Notes under the pieces: generated by a model
What the model saw: the letters and a program-made list of their open reading frames with translations, nothing else
Database searches by the model: none
Told to the model about the DNA's origin: nothing
Made by a program: the position numbers and the translations under genes
Shown: positions 54,618 to 64,000 of the stretch, one piece after another
Numbering within the stretch: position 1 is the first letter of the stretch
How the letters are laid out: every line of letters starts with the position of its first letter
Assembly (NCBI RefSeq): GCF_014652455.1
Contig: NZ_BMYV01000002.1
Location: 558,001-622,000, forward strand
Reading direction: 5' to 3'
DNA from: Litorimonas cladophorae
GTDB taxonomy: Bacteria; Pseudomonadota; Alphaproteobacteria; Caulobacterales; Maricaulaceae
DNA: 64,000 nt

Positions 54618-55051
54618 GGCTTTGTCACGTCCACGACTATGAGCTTCCATTGCCGCAATTTAGCGTTCGCGGAGACATTGGTGTTGTCGCCAGTGCCCAT
54701 TCCAAATTACTTTCATCCCCGAACATCAGGAGCGTGTTTTTTGAAATGAGATGGCGTCGATGGTTGATGAGATTGTAGATCTGAGCGTCGGGCGAAAGCA
54801 GTTTTTGAGTTTGATGGCTGGATCAGAATTTTTGTGGTTTTCGTTCTCTGTTTCTGATGAGAACATCTGAGCATTGAACCCGTTAGTTTTCATGATTTTC
54901 CTGGCATCCCAGAAAACTATGTTGGAACGAAATTGGACCCAAATTGACGGTTTGAGAATGATTGGATGGTAGCGGTTTCGGGAGAAACTTCATGCTTTCA
55001 TCGCTGTGCATTGGTGGAATGTCTGAAAACCTGCATTACCGTGACAAAGCC
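54618..55051. mobile_element. Decayed insertion-element-like repeat, copy 2
   Basis: A 434-base stretch with perfect 12-base inverted ends: GGCTTTGTCACG at 54618-54629 and CGTGACAAAGCC at 55040-55051. Its right 89 bases align gap-free with copy 1 (47332-47420). No intact reading frame or target duplication was seen. It fills most of the gap between the esterase and the MFS gene. Confidence 0.45.
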
Positions 55052-55188
55052 ATCTGTGAGGGCTGTGCAGTCCCATAGCAGTCACGAAATTATTGTGTCT
55101 TGCTTCACTATGTAAATAATTGCATTAAAATTGTAGATAATTTGCAACTGCTGACAAGCGGGTCTAAGAGTTGTAAAAAGGGAACTCC
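55052..55188 (+). promoter_or_regulatory. Upstream region of the MFS sugar transporter with TTGCA motifs
   Basis: An AT-rich leader. It has TTGCA at 55120 and TTGCAA at 55142-55147, then AAAGGGA as ribosome site shortly before the ATG. The TTGCAA word recurs upstream of the TonB receptor at 61614, hinting at a shared regulator, possibly the LacI protein. Confidence 0.4.
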
Positions 55189-56727
55189 ATGACGATGTCC
55201 AACACTGGCAACTCTGACGCACTAGGCGCGCTCAAACCTAGCTTACCACTTCTCTCCATCCTCAATATGGCCGTTGGGTTTTTCGGACTCCAGATCGGGT
55301 TTGCGCTTCAAAATGCGAATGGATCTCGTATTTTTTCCTCTCTAGGCGCCGAGCCCGATACTTTGGCTCTATTTTGGCTCGCAGGGCCTGTGACGGGTCT
55401 CATAATTCAGCCTATTGTGGGGTATTTTTCGGACCGAACATGGACTCGATTTGGACGGCGACGTCCCTATTTCTTGCTAGGTGCGTTACTAGCGAGCTTC
55501 GCGCTCATCTTCATGCCGAACTCACCGGCACTCTGGATTGCGGCCAGCTCTTTATGGATTTTGGATAGCGCGCTAAATATTTCGATGGAGCCATTCCGCG
55601 CTTTCGTGGGAGATAATCTCAACACAAGACAACGAACGCTGGGATATGCGATCCAAGGCTTCTTTATTGGTGCTGGCGGGTATGTCGGTTCTAAGCTTCC
55701 AGAATGGGCAACAACTGTTGGCGCCTCTAATACAGCCAATGGTCTAGCGGTCCCAGATAGTGTCAAAGTCGCATTTCTCATCGGGGCGGGACTTTTGTTC
55801 TTGTCTGTCCTCTGGACAATTTTTACCACAAATGAATATTCGTCAGAGGAACTCGAAATCTTTGAGGCTTCGGAAACCTCAGCTCTAGCTCTCGCACGTC
55901 AGGCTGACCGCTTCGTCCCGCCCGCGCGTTCATTTGGAATTGCCGCATTTGGGTTTGGTATAGTCTCAGCTCTAACGTTCAGCCTTATCGCAGTGGGCGT
56001 TGCTGAACGACAGCTTGCGGTCTTTGCCGTGATGGTAGGCATCTTAGCTTTATTGTTAGGATATAATAGTCTTCGGCTAAAGTCTGATCGCGCGCCGGGC
56101 ATGGTTGGGTCATTGATGGACGATCTAGCCACCATGCCAGTTTTAATGAAGCGCCTCGCGCTTGTGCAATTCTGTTCGTGGTTCGCGTTTTTTACACTGT
56201 GGGTTTATTTGCAGCCCGCGGTCACATCTTTCCATTTTGGGACAAGCGACCCGTCTGCCAAAGCCTATGGAGATGGCTCTTTAGCGGTAAATAATATCTT
56301 CGCGGTTTATTCACTGGTGGCATGGGGTTTTTCGCTCTTAATCCCCCTGATTACCCGGGCGATTGGATTGAAACTGACATATGCTCTGGCATTGATTGTT
56401 GGAGGATTGTCTTTCATTGCTATCTGGAAGCTTGAGCCTAGCCTTTTTTGGGTGAGCGCAATTGGCATCGGAATTGTTTGGGCCTGTGTGCTTACATTGC
56501 CTTATGCAATCCTCGCGGATGCGCTCCCAGCAGAGCGGATGGGCACTTATATGGGTATATTTAACTACTTTATTGTCATTCCTCAGTTGATAGTTGGTAC
56601 AATTATGGGAACGGTGTTGACAAAGCTGCTGGGTGGGCAATCTATCCTAACACTTGTGGTCGGGGGCTCAGTGATGATTTTCGGCGCAGCGCTACTTATC
56701 TTTGTGCCCTATGAAGAGGTCGATTGA
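55189..56727 (+). CDS. MFS sugar transporter (maltodextrin/alpha-glucoside type)
   Basis: A 512-residue inner-membrane carrier with twelve hydrophobic segments. Early tracts are LNMAVGFFGLQIGFALQNAN and LAGPVTGLIIQPIVGYFSDR, then RFGRRRPYFLLGAL, as in GPH/SUC-like transporters. Caulobacter MalY, which moves maltose across the inner membrane, is of this type and sits in a comparable gene set. A role in maltose or maltodextrin import is therefore likely. The LacI gene begins three bases after its stop. Confidence 0.9.
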   Translation: MTMSNTGNSDALGALKPSLPLLSILNMAVGFFGLQIGFALQNANGSRIFSSLGAEPDTLALFWLAGPVTGLIIQPIVGYFSDRTWTRFGRRRPYFLLGALLASFALIFMPNSPALWIAASSLWILDSALNISMEPFRAFVGDNLNTRQRTLGYAIQGFFIGAGGYVGSKLPEWATTVGASNTANGLAVPDSVKVAFLIGAGLLFLSVLWTIFTTNEYSSEELEIFEASETSALALARQADRFVPPARSFGIAAFGFGIVSALTFSLIAVGVAERQLAVFAVMVGILALLLGYNSLRLKSDRAPGMVGSLMDDLATMPVLMKRLALVQFCSWFAFFTLWVYLQPAVTSFHFGTSDPSAKAYGDGSLAVNNIFAVYSLVAWGFSLLIPLITRAIGLKLTYALALIVGGLSFIAIWKLEPSLFWVSAIGIGIVWACVLTLPYAILADALPAERMGTYMGIFNYFIVIPQLIVGTIMGTVLTKLLGGQSILTLVVGGSVMIFGAALLIFVPYEEVD

Positions 56728-56730
56728 ACT

Positions 56731-57741
56731 GTGGTCAAAAAAGTCAAACTTGACGATATTGCAAAAGCTGCTGGTGTATCGATTGCTACGGCATCTCGCG
56801 CCCTCGCGGATAGCCCTGTCGTCAATGACGATACGAAGCGCCGCATATGGGAACTTGCGCGCGTGCAGGGCTATAACATGCGAGGGTTGCCTGTTAACTC
56901 TAGGTGGTCTGCTAAGGCGACGATTTCTATTATCGTACCGAAACCACAAGGCCGGGAGGGCTGGCTTCTTGACCCGTTTTTCCAAGAGCTTCTTGGCGGT
57001 ATCGGAGAAGCAGCTCGGTCTTTGCAATGCGATTATCTTGTCAGTCATGCCGATCCACAAAATTATGACGATCTCTCACGCTTGATGGACGGCACGCGCT
57101 CTGAAGGAATTATCTTTTTAGGACAAAGTTTTTTGCACGAACGCCTTAATCGTCTCGTAGGTCACCCGATGAAGTTTATCGTTTGGGGTGGTGAGCTGAA
57201 AGGGCAAGAATACACGTCAGTTGGGTCAGACAATATCCGTGGCGGCCGGAAAGCGACAGCGCATTTGGCGCGTCTGGGTCGGCGGCGAATCGCGTTTTTT
57301 GGAGATACCAATGCGCCTGAAATTAGTCAGCGTTTTGAGGGGTATAAAACAGCTTTGGATCAAGCAGGTTTAGCGTTTGATCCCAGCCTCGTTTTTCCGG
57401 CGCATTTTGAAATCGAGTCTGCCGCCAATTCTATGCATGCGTTGATCCGCCGTGGGACCGAATTTGACGCAGCCGTTTGTAGTTCAGACCTCATCGCAAT
57501 AGGAGTCATTAGGGCTTTGCGAAAGCATGGGAAAACTGTGCCCGGTGATGTCGCTGTGGTTGGCTATGACGACATTCAACTCGCGAGGTATATTGAACCC
57601 CCTCTGACGACTATCGGGCAAGACTTACCGCTAGCAGGACGTCTCATGGTTATGAAGCTTCTAAATGCCGAGACACCAAACGATATGCAGACAGAGCGTT
57701 TGCCAACCGAACTCATTCAACGGGAGAGCTGTGGGGCTTAA
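56731..57741 (+). CDS. LacI-family transcriptional regulator
   Basis: A 336-residue repressor. The HTH is VKLDDIAKAAGVSIATASRAL, followed by the hinge helix and a sugar-binding domain with ISQRFEGY, CSSDLIAIG and VAVVGYDDIQLARYIEPPLTTI. The start is GTG. It is co-transcribed with the MFS transporter and stands beside alpha-glucan hydrolases, as MalI does in Caulobacter. It probably binds near the MFS and receptor promoters. Its stop overlaps the alpha-glucosidase stop by four bases. Confidence 0.93.
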   Translation: MVKKVKLDDIAKAAGVSIATASRALADSPVVNDDTKRRIWELARVQGYNMRGLPVNSRWSAKATISIIVPKPQGREGWLLDPFFQELLGGIGEAARSLQCDYLVSHADPQNYDDLSRLMDGTRSEGIIFLGQSFLHERLNRLVGHPMKFIVWGGELKGQEYTSVGSDNIRGGRKATAHLARLGRRRIAFFGDTNAPEISQRFEGYKTALDQAGLAFDPSLVFPAHFEIESAANSMHALIRRGTEFDAAVCSSDLIAIGVIRALRKHGKTVPGDVAVVGYDDIQLARYIEPPLTTIGQDLPLAGRLMVMKLLNAETPNDMQTERLPTELIQRESCGA

Positions 57742-59375
57742 CTTGCCTTACTGATGAAGCCTGACCCGGGACAAATGAGTGAGCCAACACTTCCGACAGA
57801 CACATCGATATCGACTTGTCCATCATAGGCTAAATTGTTGTCTCCAAGGTTGAAGACGCAACGACGTATTTTCCCGCCGTGCATTCGATCAAAAACAAGA
57901 AGTTCACCTTCGCTTGGGAATTGTATTTCGCCTCGGCGTAGGACGTCACACCCGTTTCGTAAGGCAATGACCTGCTTTGTGAAATTTAAAACACTTTTTG
58001 GATCTTTCGATTGCAGTGCAACTGACGCAGAAGCGTGGTTGTCCTGTAGAGGTAGCCAGGGTTTGGCGTCTGAAAATCCTGCATAGACATTCGTATTCCC
58101 GTCCCAAGGCATGGGTGTTCGCGCGCCATCGCGGCCCAGCGTTTCCGGCCAATTCGCAATGGCTTCTGGATCTTTTAAGTCATCAAAATCTATTTCACCT
58201 TGTTCGAGACCAAGTTCTTCGCCGTAATATATAAACCCGTTTCCACGCAGAGCTGCCATCAAAAGCACCAATAATTTTGAATATTGTTTTGATGGATTTG
58301 AGCCCTTCCAGCGGGTCACAGCGCGCGGCGCATCATGGTTTTCGAACGCCCAACTAGGCCAGCCTTCACCCTCTATTCCAGGCCACTCTTTCTGAGTTTT
58401 TCTGACAAGGTCCGCCGAAATTTGTTCAGCGTAAAGATAGTCGAATGCATAAGCAGAGCTCAGGCGTTTATTTCCTTGCGTAAAGGACTTCATTTCCGAA
58501 AGTGGGCGCGGTCCGCCAACTTCGGCGACGGTGAATTTCTCCGCGCCAGCATTTTGAATAACGTTGCCGATCCGTTCGATGAAAGGCAAAAGCTCTGGCT
58601 GACTCATATTCATTTCATGACGTTGGAAATCAAAAGGTCGCGTGGGCGGGCGTTTAAATTCTGTTTCGGCAGGATTATCGCGAAGCGCCCGATCATGCAT
58701 AGCAAAGTTCAAGGCATCAATACGAAAGCCGTCTACGCCGCGGTCTAGCCAAAACTGAGTCACGTCTAGAATTGCGGCTTGAACGACCGGATTGTGTAAA
58801 TTTAGATCCGGCTGTTCGACTAAAAAATTGTGCAAGTAATATTGACCGCGCCGCGCATCCCATTGCCAAGCACCCATACCAAACACGGATTGCCAATTAT
58901 TCGGCGGGGAACCGTCAGCTTTTGCGTCTGCCCACACATACCAATCAGATTTATCATTAGTGCGCGAAGATCGGCTCTCTATAAACCACTCATGTTGGTC
59001 CGAGGTGTGACTATAGACTTGGTCAATAATTACCTTGAGCCCAACAGTGTGAGCTTTTTTTATCAAAATGTCGAAGTCTGCTAGAGTTCCAAATATTGGG
59101 TCAACGTCGCAAAAATCTGAGACATCATATCCGTAATCCGCCATGGGCGATGTGAAAAACGGACTAATCCAAATGCAAGAAACACCTAAAGATGCTATGT
59201 ACTCCAGCCGTCGTGTAATGCCAGGCAGATCGCCAATGCCGTCCCTATTTGTATCCTGAAAGCTGCGAGGATAGATCTGATAAATCAGCGCGCCCTTCCA
59301 CCACGGCGCATCATCCGAAGCCGGATGCGCTGGTGAGACGTCTTCAACCACAAGTGTATCGACTCCTTCACTCAT
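57738..59375 (-). CDS. GH13 alpha-glucosidase (oligo-alpha-glucosidase type)
   Basis: A 545-residue enzyme with the four GH13 regions: DQVYSHTSD, GFRIDALNF (nucleophile Asp), VAEVGG (acid Glu) and FENHDAPR (transition-state Asp). IYQIYPRSFQDTNRDGIGD is the oligo-1,6-/alpha-glucosidase opening. No signal peptide, so probably cytoplasmic, splitting imported maltodextrins to glucose. The ATG at 59375 forms an ATGA overlap with the stop of the upstream amylase gene; the longer frame to 59411 is less likely. Confidence 0.93.
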   Translation of the reverse strand: MSEGVDTLVVEDVSPAHPASDDAPWWKGALIYQIYPRSFQDTNRDGIGDLPGITRRLEYIASLGVSCIWISPFFTSPMADYGYDVSDFCDVDPIFGTLADFDILIKKAHTVGLKVIIDQVYSHTSDQHEWFIESRSSRTNDKSDWYVWADAKADGSPPNNWQSVFGMGAWQWDARRGQYYLHNFLVEQPDLNLHNPVVQAAILDVTQFWLDRGVDGFRIDALNFAMHDRALRDNPAETEFKRPPTRPFDFQRHEMNMSQPELLPFIERIGNVIQNAGAEKFTVAEVGGPRPLSEMKSFTQGNKRLSSAYAFDYLYAEQISADLVRKTQKEWPGIEGEGWPSWAFENHDAPRAVTRWKGSNPSKQYSKLLVLLMAALRGNGFIYYGEELGLEQGEIDFDDLKDPEAIANWPETLGRDGARTPMPWDGNTNVYAGFSDAKPWLPLQDNHASASVALQSKDPKSVLNFTKQVIALRNGCDVLRRGEIQFPSEGELLVFDRMHGGKIRRCVFNLGDNNLAYDGQVDIDVSVGSVGSLICPGSGFISKAS

Positions 59376-61285
59376 TTGATATGACGCTCCGCGCGGCCAT
59401 TGCCTTTGCATATTGTTAGACCAAATGCCGGAATAGTGACGGTTGCAGTCGCGGTCGTGACTGCTTCAACCGGGCAGTCTCCGCGTAATGCTGAAAACTG
59501 GGTCGTATTCGGCTCGATGCGTGTGTTCACTATACGCGGCTCTGACGATATGTTTGCAACGACAAGATATTCCGTGCCGTCAATTGGGTCGAAACGGGAG
59601 AATGCAAAGGCGTGCCCGTCCAGTTCCGTAAGCCGCGTTTCCATAGCCCCGCGACGAAAACTCGCGTGCTTAGCCCGAAGCGCCGACATATCGGCGATGT
59701 ACCTATAAAGCGGATGTTCGGTGTCAAAGTTTGCCTCTGCGGTCGTCGCGTCTGTCCCGATAAGATCATTGTCGTTGTAAACCTCAACTTTGCTGGGGAA
59801 GAGTGTTTCGCGCGCGAGCTGGTCACCCCCATCAGATACAAAACCTTGTTCGCTGCCCGAATATATGACGGGTACGCCGCGCATGGTCATCATCAGCCCG
59901 TGCCCAAGCTGCGTGCGCGCGAGGAGCTCTGTCTGGCTCATTGAAGGTTTTTCAGCTTTCAACAATCCAGAGAAGCGGCCCATATCATGATTGCCAAGGA
60001 ATGTGGGTTGATTAAGCCCTTTTTCAGCACCAGGCCCATATATATCATCAGCCCTCAAAAAGGTATCGAGTCGGGAAGTTGGTTCCTTGCCAGATACAAC
60101 ATCAAAGACCGCCGCCTGAAAACCGAAATCCAAGACTTGGTCGAATCCGTCAACAGTTGTGAAACGGGCTAGCGCGCCAGGGTCAGGGTCATAGACTTCA
60201 CCGAACATATAGAAATTCGGATTGCCCAAGCTGGCAGCATGGTCTTTCATAGCTGGTAAAAATTGCTGCCAGAATTCAGGGTTGACGTGACGGGTCGTAT
60301 CTATTCGAAACCCGTCAATCTCATATTCTGTAATCCAGTCTTTGAAGATTTCAATCATGCCGTCAACGACACGAGGATGCGCGGTGAAGAGGTCATCCAA
60401 ACCTGCGAAGTCGCCATAGATAGAGTTCTCACCTGCCCAAGTCGTCTCACCGCGATTATGGTAATATTGAAGATCATTCAGCCATGCGGGCGTTTTAACT
60501 GTCTCTTCGCCCGCGGGAATGTAGGGTGTGTAGGCATAGTTCGAATTTGTTAGATTGGAAAAATTTTCTGCCGTGTGCACGTGGGGCGCATCTCCTAAAA
60601 ACCTATTGTTGATTGGTTCGCCCGTTGGGCCGCCTTTGGTTGTCCAGGGGAAATCTGCAACAGAACGATATGTACAAGGGCCATCGACTTTATCGGCACC
60701 GGAATAATTAGGGTCGTAACATTCTCTATAACTGATCACATCGGCAGTGTGGTTAGTTATAATGTCCATATAAACCTTCATCCCGCGACCATGCGCTTCA
60801 TCGACGAAGGTCTTCAAATCTTCTTTCGTTCCCAAATGAGGGTCGGGAGCCGTGAAGTCGGTGATCCAATATCCATGATAACCAGAGCTCTCTTGCCCTG
60901 GCGCGCCTTGAACAGGTTTATTCTTAAATATTGGACCCAGCCAAATCGCCGTGGCCCCCATGCTTTGGATATAATCTAATCGCGCCGTCAGGCCTCGTAA
61001 ATCTCCGCCAAGATAAAAGGCTTTATTCGTTGGATCAAATCCATGCTGCAGAGCTCCGCCCGTAAAGCCGCCGGTGTCATTGGATGGGTCACCGTTTTCA
61101 AACCTATCGGGCAGAACGAAGTAGACGATCTCGTCTTGCGGTATGCGATCAGGCATTGCCGCGAAGGTGGGGGGCTTAGCTGTTTGTGGTTGGGCATCAA
61201 CGGTTGGTGCGCAAGCTGAAATGGCAAAGGCTACACTGCTTGCTAACAGGGCGCCGCATAATGATCTCTTCGCAAACTGTTTCAT
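59372..61285 (-). CDS. GH13 alpha-amylase-family lipoprotein
   Basis: A 637-residue exported enzyme with a lipobox (ISAC) near residue 25. GH13 regions are MDIITNHTAD, GFRIDTTRH (nucleophile), MFGEVYD (acid) and FLGNHDMGRF. The opening DEIVYFVLPDRFENGDPSND is typical of cyclomaltodextrinase-like amylases. It likely cuts maltodextrins or starch fragments in the periplasm or at the surface before uptake. It is the first gene of a two-gene operon with the alpha-glucosidase and is divergent from the TonB receptor. Confidence 0.93.
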   Translation of the reverse strand: MKQFAKRSLCGALLASSVAFAISACAPTVDAQPQTAKPPTFAAMPDRIPQDEIVYFVLPDRFENGDPSNDTGGFTGGALQHGFDPTNKAFYLGGDLRGLTARLDYIQSMGATAIWLGPIFKNKPVQGAPGQESSGYHGYWITDFTAPDPHLGTKEDLKTFVDEAHGRGMKVYMDIITNHTADVISYRECYDPNYSGADKVDGPCTYRSVADFPWTTKGGPTGEPINNRFLGDAPHVHTAENFSNLTNSNYAYTPYIPAGEETVKTPAWLNDLQYYHNRGETTWAGENSIYGDFAGLDDLFTAHPRVVDGMIEIFKDWITEYEIDGFRIDTTRHVNPEFWQQFLPAMKDHAASLGNPNFYMFGEVYDPDPGALARFTTVDGFDQVLDFGFQAAVFDVVSGKEPTSRLDTFLRADDIYGPGAEKGLNQPTFLGNHDMGRFSGLLKAEKPSMSQTELLARTQLGHGLMMTMRGVPVIYSGSEQGFVSDGGDQLARETLFPSKVEVYNDNDLIGTDATTAEANFDTEHPLYRYIADMSALRAKHASFRRGAMETRLTELDGHAFAFSRFDPIDGTEYLVVANISSEPRIVNTRIEPNTTQFSALRGDCPVEAVTTATATVTIPAFGLTICKGNGRAERHIK

Positions 61286-61365
61286 TATTGGATCCCTTTA
61301 CTGACGGCTGGAAGTTAAATCTTAAAAGTCGTCTTTTCGGTCTTCTAGCTTCAAAGCAAAGCTTC

Positions 61366-61510
61366 TTGCAAGCCTTTTTGCAAAAGTTTGCATTGATATT
61401 TTGGATATTTTTGAGTGAAAACGCCGTTAAACTGGGATTTTGTGTCCAAATTGCCACAATTTTTGTAAATTTGGAGAAGGCCGAAGAAAATATTTGCAAA
61501 ATGATTGCAA
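61366..61510. promoter_or_regulatory. TTGCAA motif cluster in the divergent amylase/TonB-receptor promoter region
   Basis: TTGCAA occurs at 61366-61371, 61378-61383, 61494-61499 and 61505-61510, with TTGCA at 61388. The last two are spaced eleven bases start to start, about one helical turn. The 328-base gap contains no gene. These could be sites for the local LacI-family regulator or another sugar regulator. Confidence 0.5.
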
Positions 61511-61613
61511 AAAAGTGTAAGCGAGTTTCAATAGGGTTAAACCATTAAACGTTTGATCCCTTAATTGATAATAGCGCCGATGAAATAAAACGGTGCAACG
61601 GAAGGGAAAACCA

Positions 61614-64000
61614 ATGAATAAGTCGATGATCGAGTTGTCACCGCTAAGTCGCCAGCTTCTTATGGGAACGGCGTCATTTGCCATGTTGATGGTTGCGGCT
61701 CCTGCCTTCGCGCAAGATGTCGCTGAAGAAGAAGTCGAAGATGTTGTTGTAACGACGGGTATTCGCCAATCGATTGAAGACAGTCTTAAGTTAAAACGCG
61801 AAAGTGGCTCGATCATCGAAGCGATTACGGCCGAAGACATTGGTAAGCTGCCTGACGTTTCCATTGCAGATTCGCTAGCCCGTCTTCCAGGCGTAACGGC
61901 GCAACGTGTTCGTGGCCGTGCGCAGTCTATCTCTATTCGTGGTCTTGGCCCGCAATTCTCTCTTGCGCTTTTAAATGGACGTGAAGTTGTTTCTACGAGT
62001 GGAAACCGTGGCGTCGAGTTCGATCAGTTTCCATCAGAGCTTATAGGGCAGGGCGTTGTTTACAAAACGTCCGATGCGCGATTGGCCGCTACTGGTATTG
62101 CTGGCGCCGTTGACCTTCGGACACGTAAACCTTTGGACACAGATGAAGGCTTCGTCGTGTCTGGTAAATATGTCATCAATGATAATGGCGATTTAAATCC
62201 AGACTTTGGTGCTGACGGTTATCGCCTCTTTGGTTCCGGCACGTATCGGAATGATGCCAACACTTTTGGTGTTACCTTAGGTGTCACGCATCAGTCCAAC
62301 CCTACTCAAATTTTCCAACGCGACTTGAAAACACAGGGCACTGGACTATTGCCAGGGACGAATACGGCCTATCCGTTGGACAACCCACGATCCGGTGTTG
62401 AATCCCGCGATTTCGAGCGGACGTCCATTGCGGGTACGCTGCAGTTTGACCCTACCGCCGATATTTCCTTCACATTCGACGGCTTCTACTCTGACTTCGA
62501 TGACACTGGTGTATTCCGAGGCGTAGAGACGCCGTTGGCAACGGCTTGGACAGGTGACAATCCGCCGACTGTGACTAGCTCAACGGGCACTGGTCCGTTT
62601 GTCGATTCCGTATCTTACACACAAAACCCTGCTATTCTTCGGACAGACACACAAGGCAACGAAGCTGAAATCTACGCACTCGGTGGTAACGTCGAATTTG
62701 GCGTTGGCGAGAAAACGCGGGTTATGTTTGATGCTGGGTATTCCGCAGTCTCATCCAATGGTGTTGACTATGAAAGCTATGCCGGTCTCGGCAGCAATAT
62801 TCTCTATGGTGCTGACAATTTTAACCCGGACTTCCGGGATGACTTCACCTTTACTACGCCGTCAAGTGGCGAGTATTCTATCGCAACCGGCCGCGATTAC
62901 ACGGATGCGTCTTCACTATTCCTTACGGACCCAGGCGGATGGGGCCAAGTTGGCTTTATCCGTAATAACGAGGTTGATGATGAATTGATGCAGCTTCGCG
63001 CGGAGGTGAGCCATGAACTAGATATTCCGTTCATCGACGGTCTCGTGGCAGGTGCGATATATACAGGGCGCGAGAAGTCCACGAGCGACATTCCAGCTGC
63101 ATTGCGTGCTGGTGGGGGCTTCACCAATAATACATCGCCAATTACAAACGTTATTGGGTCCACGGATAGCGGATCGATAGGATTTGATATTGTTGCCTAT
63201 GATCCGTCCAACCTGATCGAAAACGGAACCTATAGTCTCGATCAATTTGCGACTACAACTGTGGACATTCAAGAGAATGTTACGACGCTTTACGGTATGT
63301 TGAAGCTGGGTGAAGAGGTGTCTCGTATCAACGGTAACGTCGGCCTTCAATATGTAGTGACTGACCAAGAATCGACCGGTCAGTTTGGCTCATTTGCGTC
63401 TAGTCCAGGCACCGCAAATACGCTCGGTGACGATTATGAGCACTGGTTACCAACGTTAAATCTCTCATTTGACGCATCCGAAAATCTCGTTCTGCGTATG
63501 GGTGCTGGTAAGGCAATTTCCCGTCCGCAAATAAACGATTTGTCCGCCAATCTTGGTGTTAGCTCAAGCGCGCTCGTGTGTCCGGATACAGATGGAGATG
63601 GACGTCCTGACTCCTTCGCGAACGTATCTGCGAATACAGCTAATGTTTGCTTGTCATTTGGTGGCGGTAACCCGTTCTTACGTCCTTATGAAACAACCTA
63701 TGGCGACGTGTCGGCTGAGTATTATTTCTCACCTGCGGGTGCAATTTCTATCGCAGGTTTCGTAAAAGATATTGACGATTATGTCCAAGGCTCGAACACA
63801 ATTATTAGCGATGCATCTTTGGCCGCGCAATTCCTAGGTTCAGATTTTGTTTCTGCTAATCCCAATGCGGCCTTCATCAATGTCGGCGGCCCCGCAAACG
63901 TCGGCAAGGGTGACTTGTCTGGTGTTGAAATCGCCATTCGCCTGCCATTTGAAGACCTTACGGATAACGAGCTCCTCTCTGGTTTCGGTGTGAACGCAGC
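61614..64000 (+). CDS. TonB-dependent receptor (MalA-like), partial at right edge
   Basis: An open frame of 795 codons running off the window. It begins with a signal peptide (ending near APAFAQD), a TonB-box-like EDVVVTTGIRQS, and the plug series DIGKLPDVSIADSLARLPGV, RGLGPQFS and LLNGREV. These signatures are typical of the Caulobacter MalA/SusC-like maltodextrin receptors of this order. GAAGGGA precedes the ATG. No stop or frameshift appears in the part read. It probably imports maltodextrins released by the divergent amylase. Confidence 0.92.
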   Translation, partial: MNKSMIELSPLSRQLLMGTASFAMLMVAAPAFAQDVAEEEVEDVVVTTGIRQSIEDSLKLKRESGSIIEAITAEDIGKLPDVSIADSLARLPGVTAQRVRGRAQSISIRGLGPQFSLALLNGREVVSTSGNRGVEFDQFPSELIGQGVVYKTSDARLAATGIAGAVDLRTRKPLDTDEGFVVSGKYVINDNGDLNPDFGADGYRLFGSGTYRNDANTFGVTLGVTHQSNPTQIFQRDLKTQGTGLLPGTNTAYPLDNPRSGVESRDFERTSIAGTLQFDPTADISFTFDGFYSDFDDTGVFRGVETPLATAWTGDNPPTVTSSTGTGPFVDSVSYTQNPAILRTDTQGNEAEIYALGGNVEFGVGEKTRVMFDAGYSAVSSNGVDYESYAGLGSNILYGADNFNPDFRDDFTFTTPSSGEYSIATGRDYTDASSLFLTDPGGWGQVGFIRNNEVDDELMQLRAEVSHELDIPFIDGLVAGAIYTGREKSTSDIPAALRAGGGFTNNTSPITNVIGSTDSGSIGFDIVAYDPSNLIENGTYSLDQFATTTVDIQENVTTLYGMLKLGEEVSRINGNVGLQYVVTDQESTGQFGSFASSPGTANTLGDDYEHWLPTLNLSFDASENLVLRMGAGKAISRPQINDLSANLGVSSSALVCPDTDGDGRPDSFANVSANTANVCLSFGGGNPFLRPYETTYGDVSAEYYFSPAGAISIAGFVKDIDDYVQGSNTIISDASLAAQFLGSDFVSANPNAAFINVGGPANVGKGDLSGVEIAIRLPFEDLTDNELLSGFGVNA

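Overview
The window looks like a chromosomal segment of a marine, prosthecate-type alphaproteobacterium (Hyphomonadaceae / Caulobacterales-Maricaulales neighbourhood). That placement is an inference. It rests on several TonB-dependent receptors carrying nutrient-locus signatures, a Caulobacter-like maltodextrin locus, frequent GTG/TTG starts, a DUF2793 protein and tightly packed genes with many overlapping stop codons. No rRNA, tRNA, CRISPR array or intact mobile element was seen.

Region 1 (1-27571) is a surface-polysaccharide locus. It encodes precursor supply: UDP-sugar epimerase end, GDP-mannose pyrophosphorylase, phosphomannomutase, GalU, an AGE-family isomerase, Gmd, Fcl and Ugd, giving GDP-mannose, GDP-L-fucose, UDP-glucose and UDP-glucuronate. 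It also encodes an ABC-2 exporter (permease plus ATPase), two GT2 glycosyltransferases, a fused exostosin (GT47-like) / GT10 glycosyltransferase, two paralogous FkbM methyltransferases, two membrane O-acyltransferases with SGNH domains, and two long coiled-coil proteins, one ending in a sulfotransferase domain. The likely product is an exported, fucosylated glycan that is methylated, acylated and probably sulfated. The least understood genes are the coiled-coil/sulfotransferase protein (17790-19910), its coiled-coil neighbour (19956-21614), the GT47-GT10 fusion (15183-17627), and a roughly 95-residue two-cysteine domain shared by an O-acyltransferase and the adjacent lipoprotein (8240-9141).

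Region 2 (27849-32604) is a BlaI / BlaR1-like (M56) / TonB-receptor unit. It has no beta-lactamase, and two matching inverted repeats lie upstream of blaI. Region 3 (32705-39391) runs divergently: an SbcCD-like nuclease/ATPase pair, purU, kdsA and a galE-like epimerase.

Region 4 (39853-46868) holds a BCCT transporter, a TonB-dependent receptor, a TPR-sulfotransferase and a MarR regulator. Region 5 (46869-54566) is a probable glucuronoxylan-degradation locus: a GH43 lipoprotein, a GH115 lipoprotein and a sialate-O-acetylesterase-like esterase. A perfect LacI-type palindrome lies upstream. The gaps at about 46.9-47.4 kb and 54.6-55.05 kb hold two diverged copies of one non-coding repeat with inverted ends, probably relics of an insertion element. 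Region 6 (55189-64000) is a maltodextrin locus resembling the Caulobacter mal genes: MFS sugar transporter, LacI regulator, GH13 alpha-glucosidase, GH13 amylase lipoprotein and a TonB-dependent receptor that runs off the right edge.
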